From: Microbacterium sp.
GTDB taxonomy: Bacteria; Actinomycetota; Actinomycetes; Actinomycetales; Microbacteriaceae
DNA length: 64,000 nt
Direction of reading: 5' to 3'
Assembly: GCA_017306415.1 (NCBI GenBank)
Contig: JAFKIL010000006.1
Location: forward strand, 149,410-213,409
The notes below the pieces were generated by a model. That model did no database searches and had not been told where the DNA came from. It saw only the letters and a list, made by a program, of their open reading frames with translations. This document shows positions 53,789 through 63,281 of the stretch, piece after piece. The position numbers and the translations under genes were made by a program. The first letter of the stretch is position 1, and every line of letters begins with the position of its first letter.

Positions 53789-54406
53789 ATGGGCGCCCCG
53801 CTGATGATTGCCGGCACGGTCGCCAAGTCCAAGACCGGCCGCAGGATCATCGCCGGGATTGTCGCCGCCGCTGTCCTCGTGAACCTTCTCCTGTTCACAC
53901 CATTGATCGCGATCCCTTTCGCCGTCGCGGGACAGTCCGTCGCGGCCCCAGCAGACGGGTCGACGCAGAACATCCCGGCTGTGCAGGGCGACTGGCGGTA
54001 CCCCCTCGCCGGCGGGTATACGAAGGGTCGGGGGTACGGCTACAACCCGGTCGTCGGCTGCAGTTACTGCTCGACGTATCACGAGGGCTACGACATGGCG
54101 CAGGGCTGCGGGGCGACGATCTATGCGGCTGGCCCCGGCATCGTGAAGGTCGCTGGCGTCTACCAGGGGTATGGCAACGCGGTGATGATCGACCACGGCG
54201 GCGGCCTGGAAACCCTCTACGGCCATATGCAGTGGGGACCCCTCCGCGTGCATGTCGGCGACCGGACTACTGCTGGCACTCCGTTGGGTGCGGAGGGCAA
54301 CACGGGCAACTCGTTCGGCTGCCACCTGCACTTCGAGGTGCGCGTGGGCGGGCATGCGGTGGATCCGCAACCCTTCATGGTCGCGCGCGGCCTTCCTCTC
54401 ACCTAG
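53789..54406 (+). CDS. M23-family peptidoglycan endopeptidase (LytM-like)
   Basis: Cell-wall hydrolase of 205 residues that opens the peptidoglycan for the secretion channel. One N-terminal span at about 20-45, then the M23 domain. Zinc ligands are in STYHEGYDM (His, Asp) and CHLHFEV (His of HxH), with a catalytic His in LYGHM. The insertion NPVVGCSYCSTY before the first zinc His carries two Cys. Starts one base after the VirB8-like stop. Confidence 0.93.
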   Translation: MGAPLMIAGTVAKSKTGRRIIAGIVAAAVLVNLLLFTPLIAIPFAVAGQSVAAPADGSTQNIPAVQGDWRYPLAGGYTKGRGYGYNPVVGCSYCSTYHEGYDMAQGCGATIYAAGPGIVKVAGVYQGYGNAVMIDHGGGLETLYGHMQWGPLRVHVGDRTTAGTPLGAEGNTGNSFGCHLHFEVRVGGHAVDPQPFMVARGLPLT

Positions 54407-54428
54407 ACGCGTCAAAGGAGCGAACATC

Positions 54429-54725
54429 ATGACTGGTCTTGCGGCTCTACCTGTGGCGGACATGCCGCCGATCACCCCGGACTTCTCGGCACCGTTCTTC
54501 CACGGGTTCCAGGTGATCGCGTCCTACATTCTCGCTGGAGCAATGATCGTGGTCTTCATCATGCTGGTCATCGCCGGCGCGGCCCTGGCGTTCCGCGGAC
54601 TCGCGTCGGATCGCGTCCGGACCTGGGCGGGCGAGAACATCCTTTGGATCTTCATTGCGGCGGCCGTCCTGGGGGCCGCGTCTGGCCTGTTCCAGTGGTT
54701 CATCAACTTCGACTTCGGCTTCTGA
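54429..54725 (+). CDS. Small two-span membrane protein of the secretion operon (VirB2-like size)
   Basis: Protein of 98 residues with membrane spans at about 29-55 (VIASYILAGAMIVVFIMLVI) and 72-92 (ILWIFIAAAVLGAASGLF). Two-helix layout and position just before the VirB6-like gene fit VirB2/TrbC-type or a PrgI-like subunit, but no sequence signature proves it. ATG at 54429 with AAAGGAG upstream. Its stop overlaps the start of the next gene (TGATG). Confidence 0.6.
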   Translation: MTGLAALPVADMPPITPDFSAPFFHGFQVIASYILAGAMIVVFIMLVIAGAALAFRGLASDRVRTWAGENILWIFIAAAVLGAASGLFQWFINFDFGF

Positions 54726-56170
54726 TGCACACCATCGCCGCCGTCCTGCTTAGCCTCGCTCTGGGTGCGAGTGCCGCCGTCGCGGCGCCCTCGGCCTCAC
54801 AGGCCGTGGCGTCCATCGAGACAGCATCGAACGTCGTGGGCGGCGCGGTCGTCACCGGTCAGCCGTGGACGAGCCCGGCGTACCCCGTGGTGTGCAGAGA
54901 GACGGACAAACAGATCAGCTGCACGCCCACCGACCCGCTGCAAGTCAAGGCGCAGCAGTGCTTCACGGATGTCGTCTATGCCGGCGGGCGGGCCACCGTG
55001 TGTACGACGTTCGATGGTCATACCAGCGCCATTCAGGCGGCGGGCGGACGACCGCTCCTTGTGCAGTACGGCTGCAGCGTGGGCGACGTGGTGTGTGTGA
55101 CGTTCGAGAACGCGGGCCGGGGAATGGCGTTGGCGGCGACCGGGATGATGTACGTCGTCGCGACGAATACGCGGTTCGACACAAGCACGTTGCTGTGGAC
55201 GGCAGCCGCGAACGAGTGGTCGTTCTGGCAGTGGGCAGTGCTCGTGGTGCTCTTTGCAGCCTTCGTATGGGCGATCTCTGCGGCCGTCGTCTCGGGCGAT
55301 CGAGAACAGTTGGTGGGTGCGATCGTGCGCTGCTTCATTGCCATCCCCGCTGTGCCGATCTCGCTCTGGTTGACCGGCAAGCTACTGAACTCAATCGATC
55401 AGATGACCTGGTACGTGATGAACCGCGGCAGCGAGATGGATCTGTTCGAGACGTTGCAGGGTGTGATGTGGGCGGGTGGGCAGGCGAACTACTTCTTCGC
55501 GTTCCTCATCCACGGGATGCTCATGCTCTCGATGATTCTGCTGATGCTCGTCTTCGCGTTCCGCAACATCGTCCTCGCCGCCCTCATCGCCGTCGGGCCG
55601 GTCGCGTGGATGATCTTCCCGCTTCGCGGTATCGGGCCGCAGTGGGTGGTGCGCTACTTCTCCGCGATCGTTGTCCTCCTCCTCACCGGACCTCTCACGA
55701 TCGGCTTCGTCTCCCTCATCGTCCGCGGACTGTCAGGGGTGAAGACGATCTGGGATCCGCAGTCCTGGCCGCTTCTGCTGGGCCTCGTGCTGGTCGCGTT
55801 CGCCCCGTTCGCGGTGTTCGGGCTGTTCAGCTTCGTCGGCGCGGTTGCCGCCGACGCGATCGGCTCTCGCCTCGGTTCGGGTGCACGGAGCATGTCGACG
55901 GGTGCAGCCCGCTCCGCGATCCGCATCCCCTCTCGCCTCGGCGCGTCTCCCGCGGGAATGGCGGCTAAGCGTGGAGGCGGTGGCAGTACCGGCCCCGCTG
56001 GACGGTCTTCAACGAGCTCGCGCCCGGGTGGGGCGACAAACCCGGCGGGTAAGCCAAGTACGCCAACCAGCTCCAGTGCACAGACATCGACGGCATCGCC
56101 GAACACGCAGCCGAGCTCGGCGAGCACGCCGGCCCCGAAACCGCCCGGGAGCGGTCGGAGCGGATCATGA
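54725..56170 (+). CDS. VirB6/TrbL-like polytopic conjugation protein
   Basis: Protein of 481 residues. It has a cleavable signal peptide (about 1-22), an extracellular Cys-containing region to about 155 (six Cys), and then six or so membrane spans (WQWAVLVVLFAAFVWAISA to VLVAFAPFAVFGLFSFVG). The C-terminal 100 residues are a low-complexity Ser/Pro/Gly/Thr tail. This is the layout of VirB6/TrbL channel proteins and the SCO6881 family of actinobacterial conjugative elements. It overlaps SCO6880 by four bases. Confidence 0.75.
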   Translation: MHTIAAVLLSLALGASAAVAAPSASQAVASIETASNVVGGAVVTGQPWTSPAYPVVCRETDKQISCTPTDPLQVKAQQCFTDVVYAGGRATVCTTFDGHTSAIQAAGGRPLLVQYGCSVGDVVCVTFENAGRGMALAATGMMYVVATNTRFDTSTLLWTAAANEWSFWQWAVLVVLFAAFVWAISAAVVSGDREQLVGAIVRCFIAIPAVPISLWLTGKLLNSIDQMTWYVMNRGSEMDLFETLQGVMWAGGQANYFFAFLIHGMLMLSMILLMLVFAFRNIVLAALIAVGPVAWMIFPLRGIGPQWVVRYFSAIVVLLLTGPLTIGFVSLIVRGLSGVKTIWDPQSWPLLLGLVLVAFAPFAVFGLFSFVGAVAADAIGSRLGSGARSMSTGAARSAIRIPSRLGASPAGMAAKRGGGGSTGPAGRSSTSSRPGGATNPAGKPSTPTSSSAQTSTASPNTQPSSASTPAPKPPGSGRSGS

Positions 56171-57672
56171 CCAGCACGACCTCTCCGTCGACGTCGCCTG
56201 AGCGTCCGGTCCGTCTTACGCGCCGGTCGGGTCAGGGCGTCGTGATGGGGATGGACCCGTGGCAGCTTGGTTTCCTGACCGCCGCAGGGATCATCCTGCT
56301 GATCTCGATCAACCGGTTCGGGCCCGTCGGGCTGCTCTACGGCGTCCCCTTCTATCTGCCGCTCGGCGCCGCGGCGTTCACCACGATCCGTGGGATCTCG
56401 GCCCCGAAGATGGCGGGACTGTGGGTGACCACGCAGGTCCGGCACGCGGCCGGCGCGACCGAGACGCGGTTCCGGCCCGAGCGGATCGCACTGGCTGGCA
56501 CCCTGAACCTCCCCGGAGTGCGCGCGTCGATCCAGCTGTGGGACGTCGACGGGATCGCGTGTGTCTACAACCCGCACGACCGGGCGGTATCCGTGACGGC
56601 GGAGCTCGAGGTGCAGGGGTTCCTCATGCACGACACCCCGGACCGATTCGACCTCGCCCAGCAGTGGGCGACTGTGCTCGCGTCGTTCACCCAGCGGCCG
56701 GGAGTCAAGCGCATCACCCTGCAGGAGCGCACCCTCCCGTCCACCATCCGCGCGGCGCGGGAGCACTACGACACCGTCGTGCGGCAGCGCGACCTCGATG
56801 CGGCGTCGCCCGTGGCGGAGAACTATCGAGAGGTCATGGATGGATCGGAGAGGTATGCCGTCGCGCACCGCAACTACCTCACCTTCACTTTGGACCTGGT
56901 CACGCTTGGCGCCCAGTTGAAGTCGCTCGGGGGTGGGGCGGATGCGGTCAAGACGCTCGCCCATGTGGAGGCACACAACCTCGCTGACGCGCTCCAAGCT
57001 GCCCACATCAAGGTGCGCCTGTGGCTGTCCCCGCGGGACGTCGCTGCGCTCGGCCGCACCGTATTCGACCCGGCGTTCGCCGCCGCAGTCCAGAATCGCG
57101 CCGTCGACCGGGCGGGGGTGGATCCGATCGCGATCGGTCCCATGTATCTCGCGGAGCCGCGCCACGACAACGGGGTCGTGATCACGGACTCCGGTGTGCA
57201 CACGACGATGTGGATCCACGAGTGGCCGCGATCGGATGCGCCGGTGGGTTTCATCAGCCCTGTCGTGTTCGCGCGGATGCCTCAGACGGGGGAGGCGATC
57301 ACACACATCTTCTCACTCGTACTGACCCCAGTACCGGTCTCGAAAGCGCTGCGGCGGATCCGGGATGAGAAGAAGGTGTGGCGGGGCAACGAAAAGCTGC
57401 GCGCGAAGCGCGGCGCCGACGGGTCCGCCGCGGACGCCGCGGACTGGGATGCCCTGGAGAAGCAGGAGGAGGAGATCGTCGCCGGGCATGGCGAGTTCCG
57501 ATACGGCGGCTACCTCACGATCACCGCCGGCGATCGGGAACAGCTTGACCAGGCCGTCGCCGGCATGCGCAACGCCCTCTCCCGGGCCGGCATGGAAGCG
57601 CAGATCCTGTACTGCCAGCAGGCGGAGGCGTTGATGGTGAACGCGTTGCCGATCGGGCTCGGGATGAAGTGA
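56167..57672 (+). CDS. SCO6880-family protein (VirB3-like span plus VirB4 N-terminal-like domain)
   Basis: Protein of 501 residues with two close membrane spans near the N-terminus (about 35-75, LGFLTAAGIILLISINRFGPVG and GVPFYLPLGAAAF), like VirB3/PrgI. A soluble domain follows, resembling the N-terminal part of VirB4/TraC: VYNPHDRAVSVTAELEVQG, then ENYREVM and RNYLTFTLD. There is no Walker A or B. With the next gene it equals a full VirB3-VirB4 protein split in two. Overlap with neighbours on both sides. Confidence 0.8.
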   Translation: MTSTTSPSTSPERPVRLTRRSGQGVVMGMDPWQLGFLTAAGIILLISINRFGPVGLLYGVPFYLPLGAAAFTTIRGISAPKMAGLWVTTQVRHAAGATETRFRPERIALAGTLNLPGVRASIQLWDVDGIACVYNPHDRAVSVTAELEVQGFLMHDTPDRFDLAQQWATVLASFTQRPGVKRITLQERTLPSTIRAAREHYDTVVRQRDLDAASPVAENYREVMDGSERYAVAHRNYLTFTLDLVTLGAQLKSLGGGADAVKTLAHVEAHNLADALQAAHIKVRLWLSPRDVAALGRTVFDPAFAAAVQNRAVDRAGVDPIAIGPMYLAEPRHDNGVVITDSGVHTTMWIHEWPRSDAPVGFISPVVFARMPQTGEAITHIFSLVLTPVPVSKALRRIRDEKKVWRGNEKLRAKRGADGSAADAADWDALEKQEEEIVAGHGEFRYGGYLTITAGDREQLDQAVAGMRNALSRAGMEAQILYCQQAEALMVNALPIGLGMK

Positions 57673-59255
57673 TGGCCAAGCGATCCGTCACCTTCACCCC
57701 GGCCACTACCAGCCGGAAGGACCGCCGCGACCTGCGCCGCCAGATCGCCGCCGCCATCCGGGACGAGAGACCTGCAACCTCCACTCGCTGTGACCGCGCC
57801 CTCCCCGAGGCGGCGGTCCCCGGCCCATTCGGCCCTGGGCTGACACAGGGCGGGTACTGGAATCTGGGGAAGACGTCGGTGCCGCCGCATCAGGCGACCA
57901 GCCAGCACCTCGCCGGAATCTACCCGTTCGTCGCCGACGCCGGCCTCGGCCACCGCGGCCCCATCGTCGGGGTCGATCTGAACGCGGACGCGCTGTGGCA
58001 CTTCTCGCCGTGGGAGGCTTACGGCGACGCCACCGAGCGAGGCACCTTCTCCACCAACATCCTCGTGCTCGGCGCCTACCGATCCGGGAAGTCCGCGACG
58101 GTGAAGACGCTCACGACCCGGTCGATCGCGTTCGGTCACCAGATCGTGGTCCCCTCCGATCCGAAAGGTGAATGGGTCGCGGTCGCTGATGCGATCCCGG
58201 GTGGGCGGGTGATCCGGCTCGGCGCCGGGACCAGCGCACGCCTGAACCCCCTGGACAGGGGGCCGCGACGGTCGGATGCGACGGATGAGCAGCACGAGCA
58301 GATGGTCAAGCAGCGCCGCATCGGCACACTGATCACGATCATCGAGATGACCCTCGGCACGAAGCTGTCGGCGGTGGAGCACGCCGCGCTCCACGACGCT
58401 CTCGACAGCTGCATCGGCGCCACCAATGACCGCCCCACCCTCCGCGGCGTGTACGAACATCTCGGCCTGCTTGCTGGGGGCAAGAGCGGCCGAGACTCCC
58501 GCGTCGCGGAGGGTGCGGTGCAACCCCGGTACGTGCTGCGACGGTTCGTCGACGGCGACCTGTCCGGACTGTTCGAGGACGAATCCACCGTCGCATTCGA
58601 CCAGGACGCCCCCATCGTCGTCACCGACACCTCAGAGTTATTCGCCCGAGGAGAGCTCGCCGCCCAACTCACCCAGGTGTGCTCCACCGCGTGGATCCAA
58701 GCCGTCATCTCCGACCGAGCCGCGCACCGCACCCGGTACGTGGTGCGGGAGGAGGGATGGCGGGACATGACCTCTCTGGCCTCGTTGCAGATGTTCCAGC
58801 AGTGGCTGAAACTGTCCCGCCACTACGGGATCAGCAACATCGTCATCCTGCACAAGATGGGCGACCTCGACGCCGTCGGCGACGAAGGCTCCCTCGAACG
58901 CTCCCTCGCCTACTCGATCGTCGGAGACATCGAGAACAAGTTTGTCTTCCGGGTCAACCACCAGGAGCAGCACGCCCTGCAAACCCGACTCAACATGCCC
59001 GCCCCGCATGTCGAGATGGCGAGGCAGCTGCGCAAGGGCGAGTTCGTCGCATACGTGGGGCAGTTCGCTTATTTGGTGGATTGCTTCGCCACGTCAACGG
59101 GGTGGGAATACGAACTGTTCAACACCGACGATGCGCTCACCATGACCGACAACGACGGCACCCTGCAGATGCCCGAGCCCGACACGCTCGATGATCTCTG
59201 GCCCACCGCCGACCCCGCCGCCCTCGACGGGTGGCTCTCCCCAAAGGAGTTCTGA
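57672..59255 (+). CDS. VirB4/TraC-like conjugation ATPase (catalytic half)
   Basis: Soluble ATPase of 527 residues. Walker A is VLGAYRSGKSATVKTL; the Walker B region reads RYVVREEGWRDM, with Arg where VirB4 proteins usually have Asp (LLVLDEAW). The Glu-Gly-Trp-Arg part corresponds to the EAW segment. Downstream conserved pieces are QQWLKLSRHYGISNIVILHKMGDL and LRKGEFVAYVGQ. ATG 57672 shares one base with the SCO6880 stop; GTG 57669 is also possible. It powers pilus-like channel assembly and substrate transfer. Confidence 0.85.
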   Translation: MAKRSVTFTPATTSRKDRRDLRRQIAAAIRDERPATSTRCDRALPEAAVPGPFGPGLTQGGYWNLGKTSVPPHQATSQHLAGIYPFVADAGLGHRGPIVGVDLNADALWHFSPWEAYGDATERGTFSTNILVLGAYRSGKSATVKTLTTRSIAFGHQIVVPSDPKGEWVAVADAIPGGRVIRLGAGTSARLNPLDRGPRRSDATDEQHEQMVKQRRIGTLITIIEMTLGTKLSAVEHAALHDALDSCIGATNDRPTLRGVYEHLGLLAGGKSGRDSRVAEGAVQPRYVLRRFVDGDLSGLFEDESTVAFDQDAPIVVTDTSELFARGELAAQLTQVCSTAWIQAVISDRAAHRTRYVVREEGWRDMTSLASLQMFQQWLKLSRHYGISNIVILHKMGDLDAVGDEGSLERSLAYSIVGDIENKFVFRVNHQEQHALQTRLNMPAPHVEMARQLRKGEFVAYVGQFAYLVDCFATSTGWEYELFNTDDALTMTDNDGTLQMPEPDTLDDLWPTADPAALDGWLSPKEF

Positions 59256-59261
59256 ACCCCA

Positions 59262-60569
59262 ATGTCTACCGCACGCGCATACGCCACCGTCACCGGTCCG
59301 ACCGCCACCTTCGTCGCCCCCGACGGACACACCGAACCCATCCATGCCGCCGGCCACGACGATATCCGCGTCGCTGTCGTCCGCCGCGCCGCCGACGAAG
59401 CCCGCCGCGCCGGAGTACCCCTCGAACTGGTCACCTCCGGTGACCGCGGTCAGCACCACCTTCTCGTTCATACGGACGGCTCCATCACCAGCCTCGACAC
59501 CACACCCGACCCCGATCCCGCGGCGGTCGACGACCAGCTCGCTGAACTCCTGGGACCCGAACTCGAAGGGCCAATCGCGACACTCCGCTCCGACAGTCGT
59601 GATGTTCCGGCGCAGACTGCCGAAGACACAGACTCCGGGATTTTGGAACCGCCGAAGCGCCGGACGTCGTTCATCGCCGAGCCGCAGGTCGCGCCCACAC
59701 CGACCAGCGGGATGCGTGTCCTCCTCGCCTCTGTCGGCATCAACGTGAAGCCGTCGGCGGCGGACCTGCGGCGGGAACAGGACACAGCCGTCGTGTCGCG
59801 CCAGTGGGCCGGATGCCGCACCATCGCGGTCGTAAACGGGAAAGGCGGGTCCGGGAAGACGATGACCACCGCCATGCTCGCCGCCGTCTACGCCCGAAAC
59901 GGCGGCGGCAACGTGCTGGCCTGGGACAACAACGACACCCGCGGCACCCTCGGCTGGCGCACCGAACCCGGCCTGTACGACACCACCATCCGCGACCTGC
60001 TCCCCGCCGCCGATGATCTCCTCGCCCCCGGCGCATGGGTGTCCCACATCTCCCGGTACGTGCACCACCAAGACGCAGACCGGTACGACGTGCTCCGCTC
60101 CAACCCCGAAATGCTCGCCACAGAGCAGCGGCTCAGTGCCGCGGAGTTCGACATGCTCATGCAGGTCGCCGCCCGCTACTACCGGCTCGTGATCTTCGAC
60201 TCCGGCAACGACGAATCCGCCGACCGGTGGATCCGGATGATCGACGACTCCTACCGACTCGTCCTCCCCACCCTGAAAGCCAACGAGTCCGCCGAGACCG
60301 CCGCTCTCCTCCTGGAAGAACTCCGCCGGCGGGACGAACGCTCCGCCGCCCTCGCCGACAACGCCGTGGTGGTCGTCAGCCAGTACGAGCCCGGCAGCCT
60401 CGCCGCGGAGCGGCGCATCGCGGATGGGTTCCGCGACCTCGTCCGGGACGTGCAGATCGTTCCCTTCGACCCGGCCCTGAAGTCCGGCCCGTTGCGGTTC
60501 GACACTCTCCGCCCTCGCACCCAGGACGCGTGGCTCCGGATCGCCTCCGTCACCGCGGAAAGCCTCTAG
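59262..60569 (+). CDS. ParA/MinD-like ATPase of the conjugation operon
   Basis: Protein of 435 residues. The first 170 are a divergent, Pro/Ala-rich region; the ATPase begins CRTIAVVNGKGGSGKTMTTAMLA, a deviant Walker A with the signature Lys of ParA/MinD. Switch and B motifs are WDNNDTRGTLGW and LVIFDSGND. Seven bases after the VirB4-like gene. Similar proteins occur in actinobacterial conjugation clusters; placement of the machine or DNA partition are both possible. Confidence 0.82.
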   Translation: MSTARAYATVTGPTATFVAPDGHTEPIHAAGHDDIRVAVVRRAADEARRAGVPLELVTSGDRGQHHLLVHTDGSITSLDTTPDPDPAAVDDQLAELLGPELEGPIATLRSDSRDVPAQTAEDTDSGILEPPKRRTSFIAEPQVAPTPTSGMRVLLASVGINVKPSAADLRREQDTAVVSRQWAGCRTIAVVNGKGGSGKTMTTAMLAAVYARNGGGNVLAWDNNDTRGTLGWRTEPGLYDTTIRDLLPAADDLLAPGAWVSHISRYVHHQDADRYDVLRSNPEMLATEQRLSAAEFDMLMQVAARYYRLVIFDSGNDESADRWIRMIDDSYRLVLPTLKANESAETAALLLEELRRRDERSAALADNAVVVVSQYEPGSLAAERRIADGFRDLVRDVQIVPFDPALKSGPLRFDTLRPRTQDAWLRIASVTAESL

Positions 60570-60578
60570 GGAACAGCC

Positions 60579-62378
60579 ATGCGCGAGGGCACGGCAGGCA
60601 AGGCGATCGCGATCCTGATCGCGGCCGCGGTGGTGCTCTCACTGCTGTTCGGACTCGTCGCGCAATCCATCACGCTGGTCGCCTGCGGCACCGGGCTGAC
60701 ACCACGCAACCTTTTCTCCGGACTCTGGCTCGCTGCCACCGGCGACCCGGCGGCCTACTTCACCACCTCAGGCTGCGAGCTGCCAATCACCCCCATCCGG
60801 ATCCTCGATGTGGTCGCCATCCTCCTCATTGCCGCCGTGGTCGTCTGGGGCATGAGGGTATGGCTGCGGTACCGGCAATCGGATCGGTCATTCATCGCCG
60901 ACTTGCGTAAGCGGCCGGGATTCGCTCCGGCCTCGGAGATCCGCCAGCACCTCTCCGGTGCCGCGGTGCTGCGGCGTGCCCGACAGCTGAGGCCTGACAT
61001 CGCCAAGCCGCGACCGACCGATGTCGGGTGGCGAGTCGGCCGTTCCCGCGCAGTGGACGTGTTCGTGTCGATTGAGGACTCCGTCGCCCTCGAAGGGCCA
61101 CCCCGCTCCGGCAAGGGCTACCGGGTGCTGATCTCCGCGATCCTGGACTGGTCCGGCCCGCTCATCACGACCTCGACGACGAACGACAACCTCACCGCGA
61201 CGATGCGGATGCGGCAGCACCGCGGCGACGTGCACGTCTTCGATCCGCAAGGGCTGTCCGGCGTCCGCCACCCGCTCCGTGTCTCCCCGATCGCTGGCTG
61301 CGAGGACCCGCTCGTCGCGATGCAGCGTGGAACCGCGATCATCACCGGCACCGCCCTCGGCACATCCTCCACCAATGGCGAGTGGGCGCAAGCATCCGGG
61401 GTCGTCCTCGGGCGGCTCCTGCACGCGGCTGCCGTGGGTGGTCGGTCGATCGCGGAGCTCTATAAGTGGGGAACCAGCCCCGCCCAAGCCCGCGACGCCG
61501 TCGACATCCTCCGCATGGACGGTGCGCCCGGCTGGGGTGACAACCTCGAAGCCACCATCGCCGGTGACGACAAGCTCGTCTCCTCCATCTGGTTCGGCGT
61601 CCAAGGAGCCGTCGCACCCCTCGCCGTTCCGCAGATCCGCGAGTCGCTCATGCCCGGCGCCGACGACCGCGTCTTCAACCCGCACGCCTTCCTCGACGCT
61701 CCCAACACGCTCTACCTGATCGGCTCCTCCTCCGGTGCAGCGGCGATGGGTGGATGGCTCGGCGCGTTGCTGGACGACATCGTCGAGGTCGCTCGGAACC
61801 GGGCGCTCGCCTCCCCCGGTTCGCGTCTCGCGCATCCGCTCGGTCTGATCCTTGATGAGATCGCCAACATGTTCCGGTGGGGCAACCTGCCCCGAATCAT
61901 GGCCGACGGCGGCGGCCGCGGAATCTGCACCTTCGTCGTCCTCCAAGCCCTCTCCCAGGCCGAGACTTCCTGGTCTCGCGCCGAGGCCGACACGATCTGG
62001 GCCGCCGCGACCGCCAAAGTCTTACTCGGCGGTGCGTCCCACGTCGACCACCTCCGCGACATCGAGACCCTACTCGGCACCCGCGAGACCCGCCGCACCC
62101 AACGGTCCTGGTCCACCCGCGACCCAGGTCACTCCACCAGCGAGCAGCACGAACGCCGCCCGCTGATGTCGGTGGACGAGATCCGGCGGATGCCGCAGAA
62201 CCTCGGGCTGCTCGCCTACCGCAACCGTCGCGGCGTTCTCCTCGACCTTGCAGGGTGGGATGAACGTCGCGACGCCCGCGACATCGCCACCGGCAAACGC
62301 GACACCGAACGCGAACAACAAGACGTCTTCACTGCCCGCACGAGACCCACACGGTACGAGGAGGTGGACGAGGCATGA
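60579..62378 (+). CDS. VirD4/TraG-like coupling protein
   Basis: Membrane ATPase of 599 residues that brings the DNA-relaxase complex to the channel. Two N-terminal spans (about 8-30 and 65-85) with an extracellular loop, then a P-loop domain. Walker A is EGPPRSGKGYRVLI and Walker B LGLILDEIANM. Motif GRGICTFVVLQALSQAETSW corresponds to the conserved segment III of TraG/VirD4 (QSLSQ). A TraM-recognition-like C-terminus follows. It overlaps the HNH gene by four bases. Confidence 0.92.
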   Translation: MREGTAGKAIAILIAAAVVLSLLFGLVAQSITLVACGTGLTPRNLFSGLWLAATGDPAAYFTTSGCELPITPIRILDVVAILLIAAVVVWGMRVWLRYRQSDRSFIADLRKRPGFAPASEIRQHLSGAAVLRRARQLRPDIAKPRPTDVGWRVGRSRAVDVFVSIEDSVALEGPPRSGKGYRVLISAILDWSGPLITTSTTNDNLTATMRMRQHRGDVHVFDPQGLSGVRHPLRVSPIAGCEDPLVAMQRGTAIITGTALGTSSTNGEWAQASGVVLGRLLHAAAVGGRSIAELYKWGTSPAQARDAVDILRMDGAPGWGDNLEATIAGDDKLVSSIWFGVQGAVAPLAVPQIRESLMPGADDRVFNPHAFLDAPNTLYLIGSSSGAAAMGGWLGALLDDIVEVARNRALASPGSRLAHPLGLILDEIANMFRWGNLPRIMADGGGRGICTFVVLQALSQAETSWSRAEADTIWAAATAKVLLGGASHVDHLRDIETLLGTRETRRTQRSWSTRDPGHSTSEQHERRPLMSVDEIRRMPQNLGLLAYRNRRGVLLDLAGWDERRDARDIATGKRDTEREQQDVFTARTRPTRYEEVDEA

Positions 62379-62767
62379 GCAACCAACGCAAGCCCGCCCT
62401 GTGGGACGCGTACCGGACCGAGTTCCTCCGGTCCGCCGTGTGGTTCGCCCGCCGCGACCGCTGGTTCGCGCACGAGACCGTGATCGCGTGGCCGCTGACC
62501 TGCGCGGGGTGCGGGCAGGAGGCGACCAAGCGGCAGCTCGAGCTGCACCATCTCGACTACGCCGGCGTCCGCCTCGACGACGGCACCTGGACCGCGCACG
62601 AACCCCATGAAGACATCCTCGCCATGCACCCCTACTGTCACGAGCTGCTACACCGGCTCATCGACCGCGACGCCGTCCTGTCCCGACACGTCTCTCGGCG
62701 GACCGCGTCCGTGCGGGCGCTAGCTCGGCTGCGGGCGAAGCTCACCCTTTTTCAGGAGTCAGGATGA
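62375..62767 (+). CDS. HNH-like nuclease-fold protein
   Basis: Protein of 130 residues with a compact HNH/zinc-finger core: CAGCGQEATKRQLELHHLDY, then HEPHEDILAMHPYCHELLHR. The first Cys pair and the final Cys-His supply zinc; HH in ELHHLDY is the catalytic type. It has no extra DNA-binding domain. Located between the coupling protein and a DUF4913 protein with 4-base overlaps. Its role in transfer or defence is unknown. Confidence 0.78.
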   Translation: MSNQRKPALWDAYRTEFLRSAVWFARRDRWFAHETVIAWPLTCAGCGQEATKRQLELHHLDYAGVRLDDGTWTAHEPHEDILAMHPYCHELLHRLIDRDAVLSRHVSRRTASVRALARLRAKLTLFQESG

Positions 62768-63243
62768 GCGCCGAGTACAACGAGGAAGAGGTCGAAGCGC
62801 TCATCGCCCAGCAGATGGCCCGGTTCAACCCCGCCGACCGGCACGGCAGCTCTGACCCGCTCGGCGCGCACGTCGTCGACTGGCGACACCTCACCGACAG
62901 CGCCGCCCCCGCCGAGTGGGCGGCGCTGCGCGACTGGGTCGAATGGTTCGTCGTCCGATACCGGATCGCCGAGTCTGTCGTCCCGTTCTGCTGGTACCGA
63001 CACGGGCAGCTCGTCGAAGAACTCTCCGCGTTGCACACAGCCCACACGGCTGCGTTCGACAGCTCCGACGGCGGGTTCGGGCCAATCGGATGGCACGAAC
63101 GCCTCTCCATGGCACTCCCCCGCCTCACCAGGGCCTACGCCGGCGGATGCGCCGACGGACACCGAGACGTCCGCTCCCGCAAGGTCGCACCAATCGACCC
63201 GCAGGAGTGGGACGCGTGGACCAACCAGGCCCACGCCCACTGA
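62764..63243 (+). CDS. DUF4913-family protein
   Basis: Hypothetical protein of 159 residues. The family core is WAALRDWVEWFVVRYRIAESVVPFCWYRHGQLVEELSALHTAH in consecutive pieces, then WHERLSMALPRLTRAYAGGC. DUF4913 is common in actinobacterial conjugative plasmids and ICEs and is not functionally known. Overlaps the HNH gene by four bases. Confidence 0.8.
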   Translation: MSAEYNEEEVEALIAQQMARFNPADRHGSSDPLGAHVVDWRHLTDSAAPAEWAALRDWVEWFVVRYRIAESVVPFCWYRHGQLVEELSALHTAHTAAFDSSDGGFGPIGWHERLSMALPRLTRAYAGGCADGHRDVRSRKVAPIDPQEWDAWTNQAHAH

Positions 63244-63281
63244 ACCATCTGCACGGGTGGTTCGAACGAAGGGAAGAAGGA

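Noticed and set aside
53789-54406. M23 gene as a bacteriocin or phage lysin
   Set aside because: It has an N-terminal membrane anchor and lies one base after a VirB8-like gene in a secretion operon, so the cell-wall-opening role is simpler.
55654-57306. 550-residue minus-strand frame in the conjugation region
   Set aside because: Antisense to the VirB6-like and SCO6880 genes; Arg/His-rich without recognisable domains.
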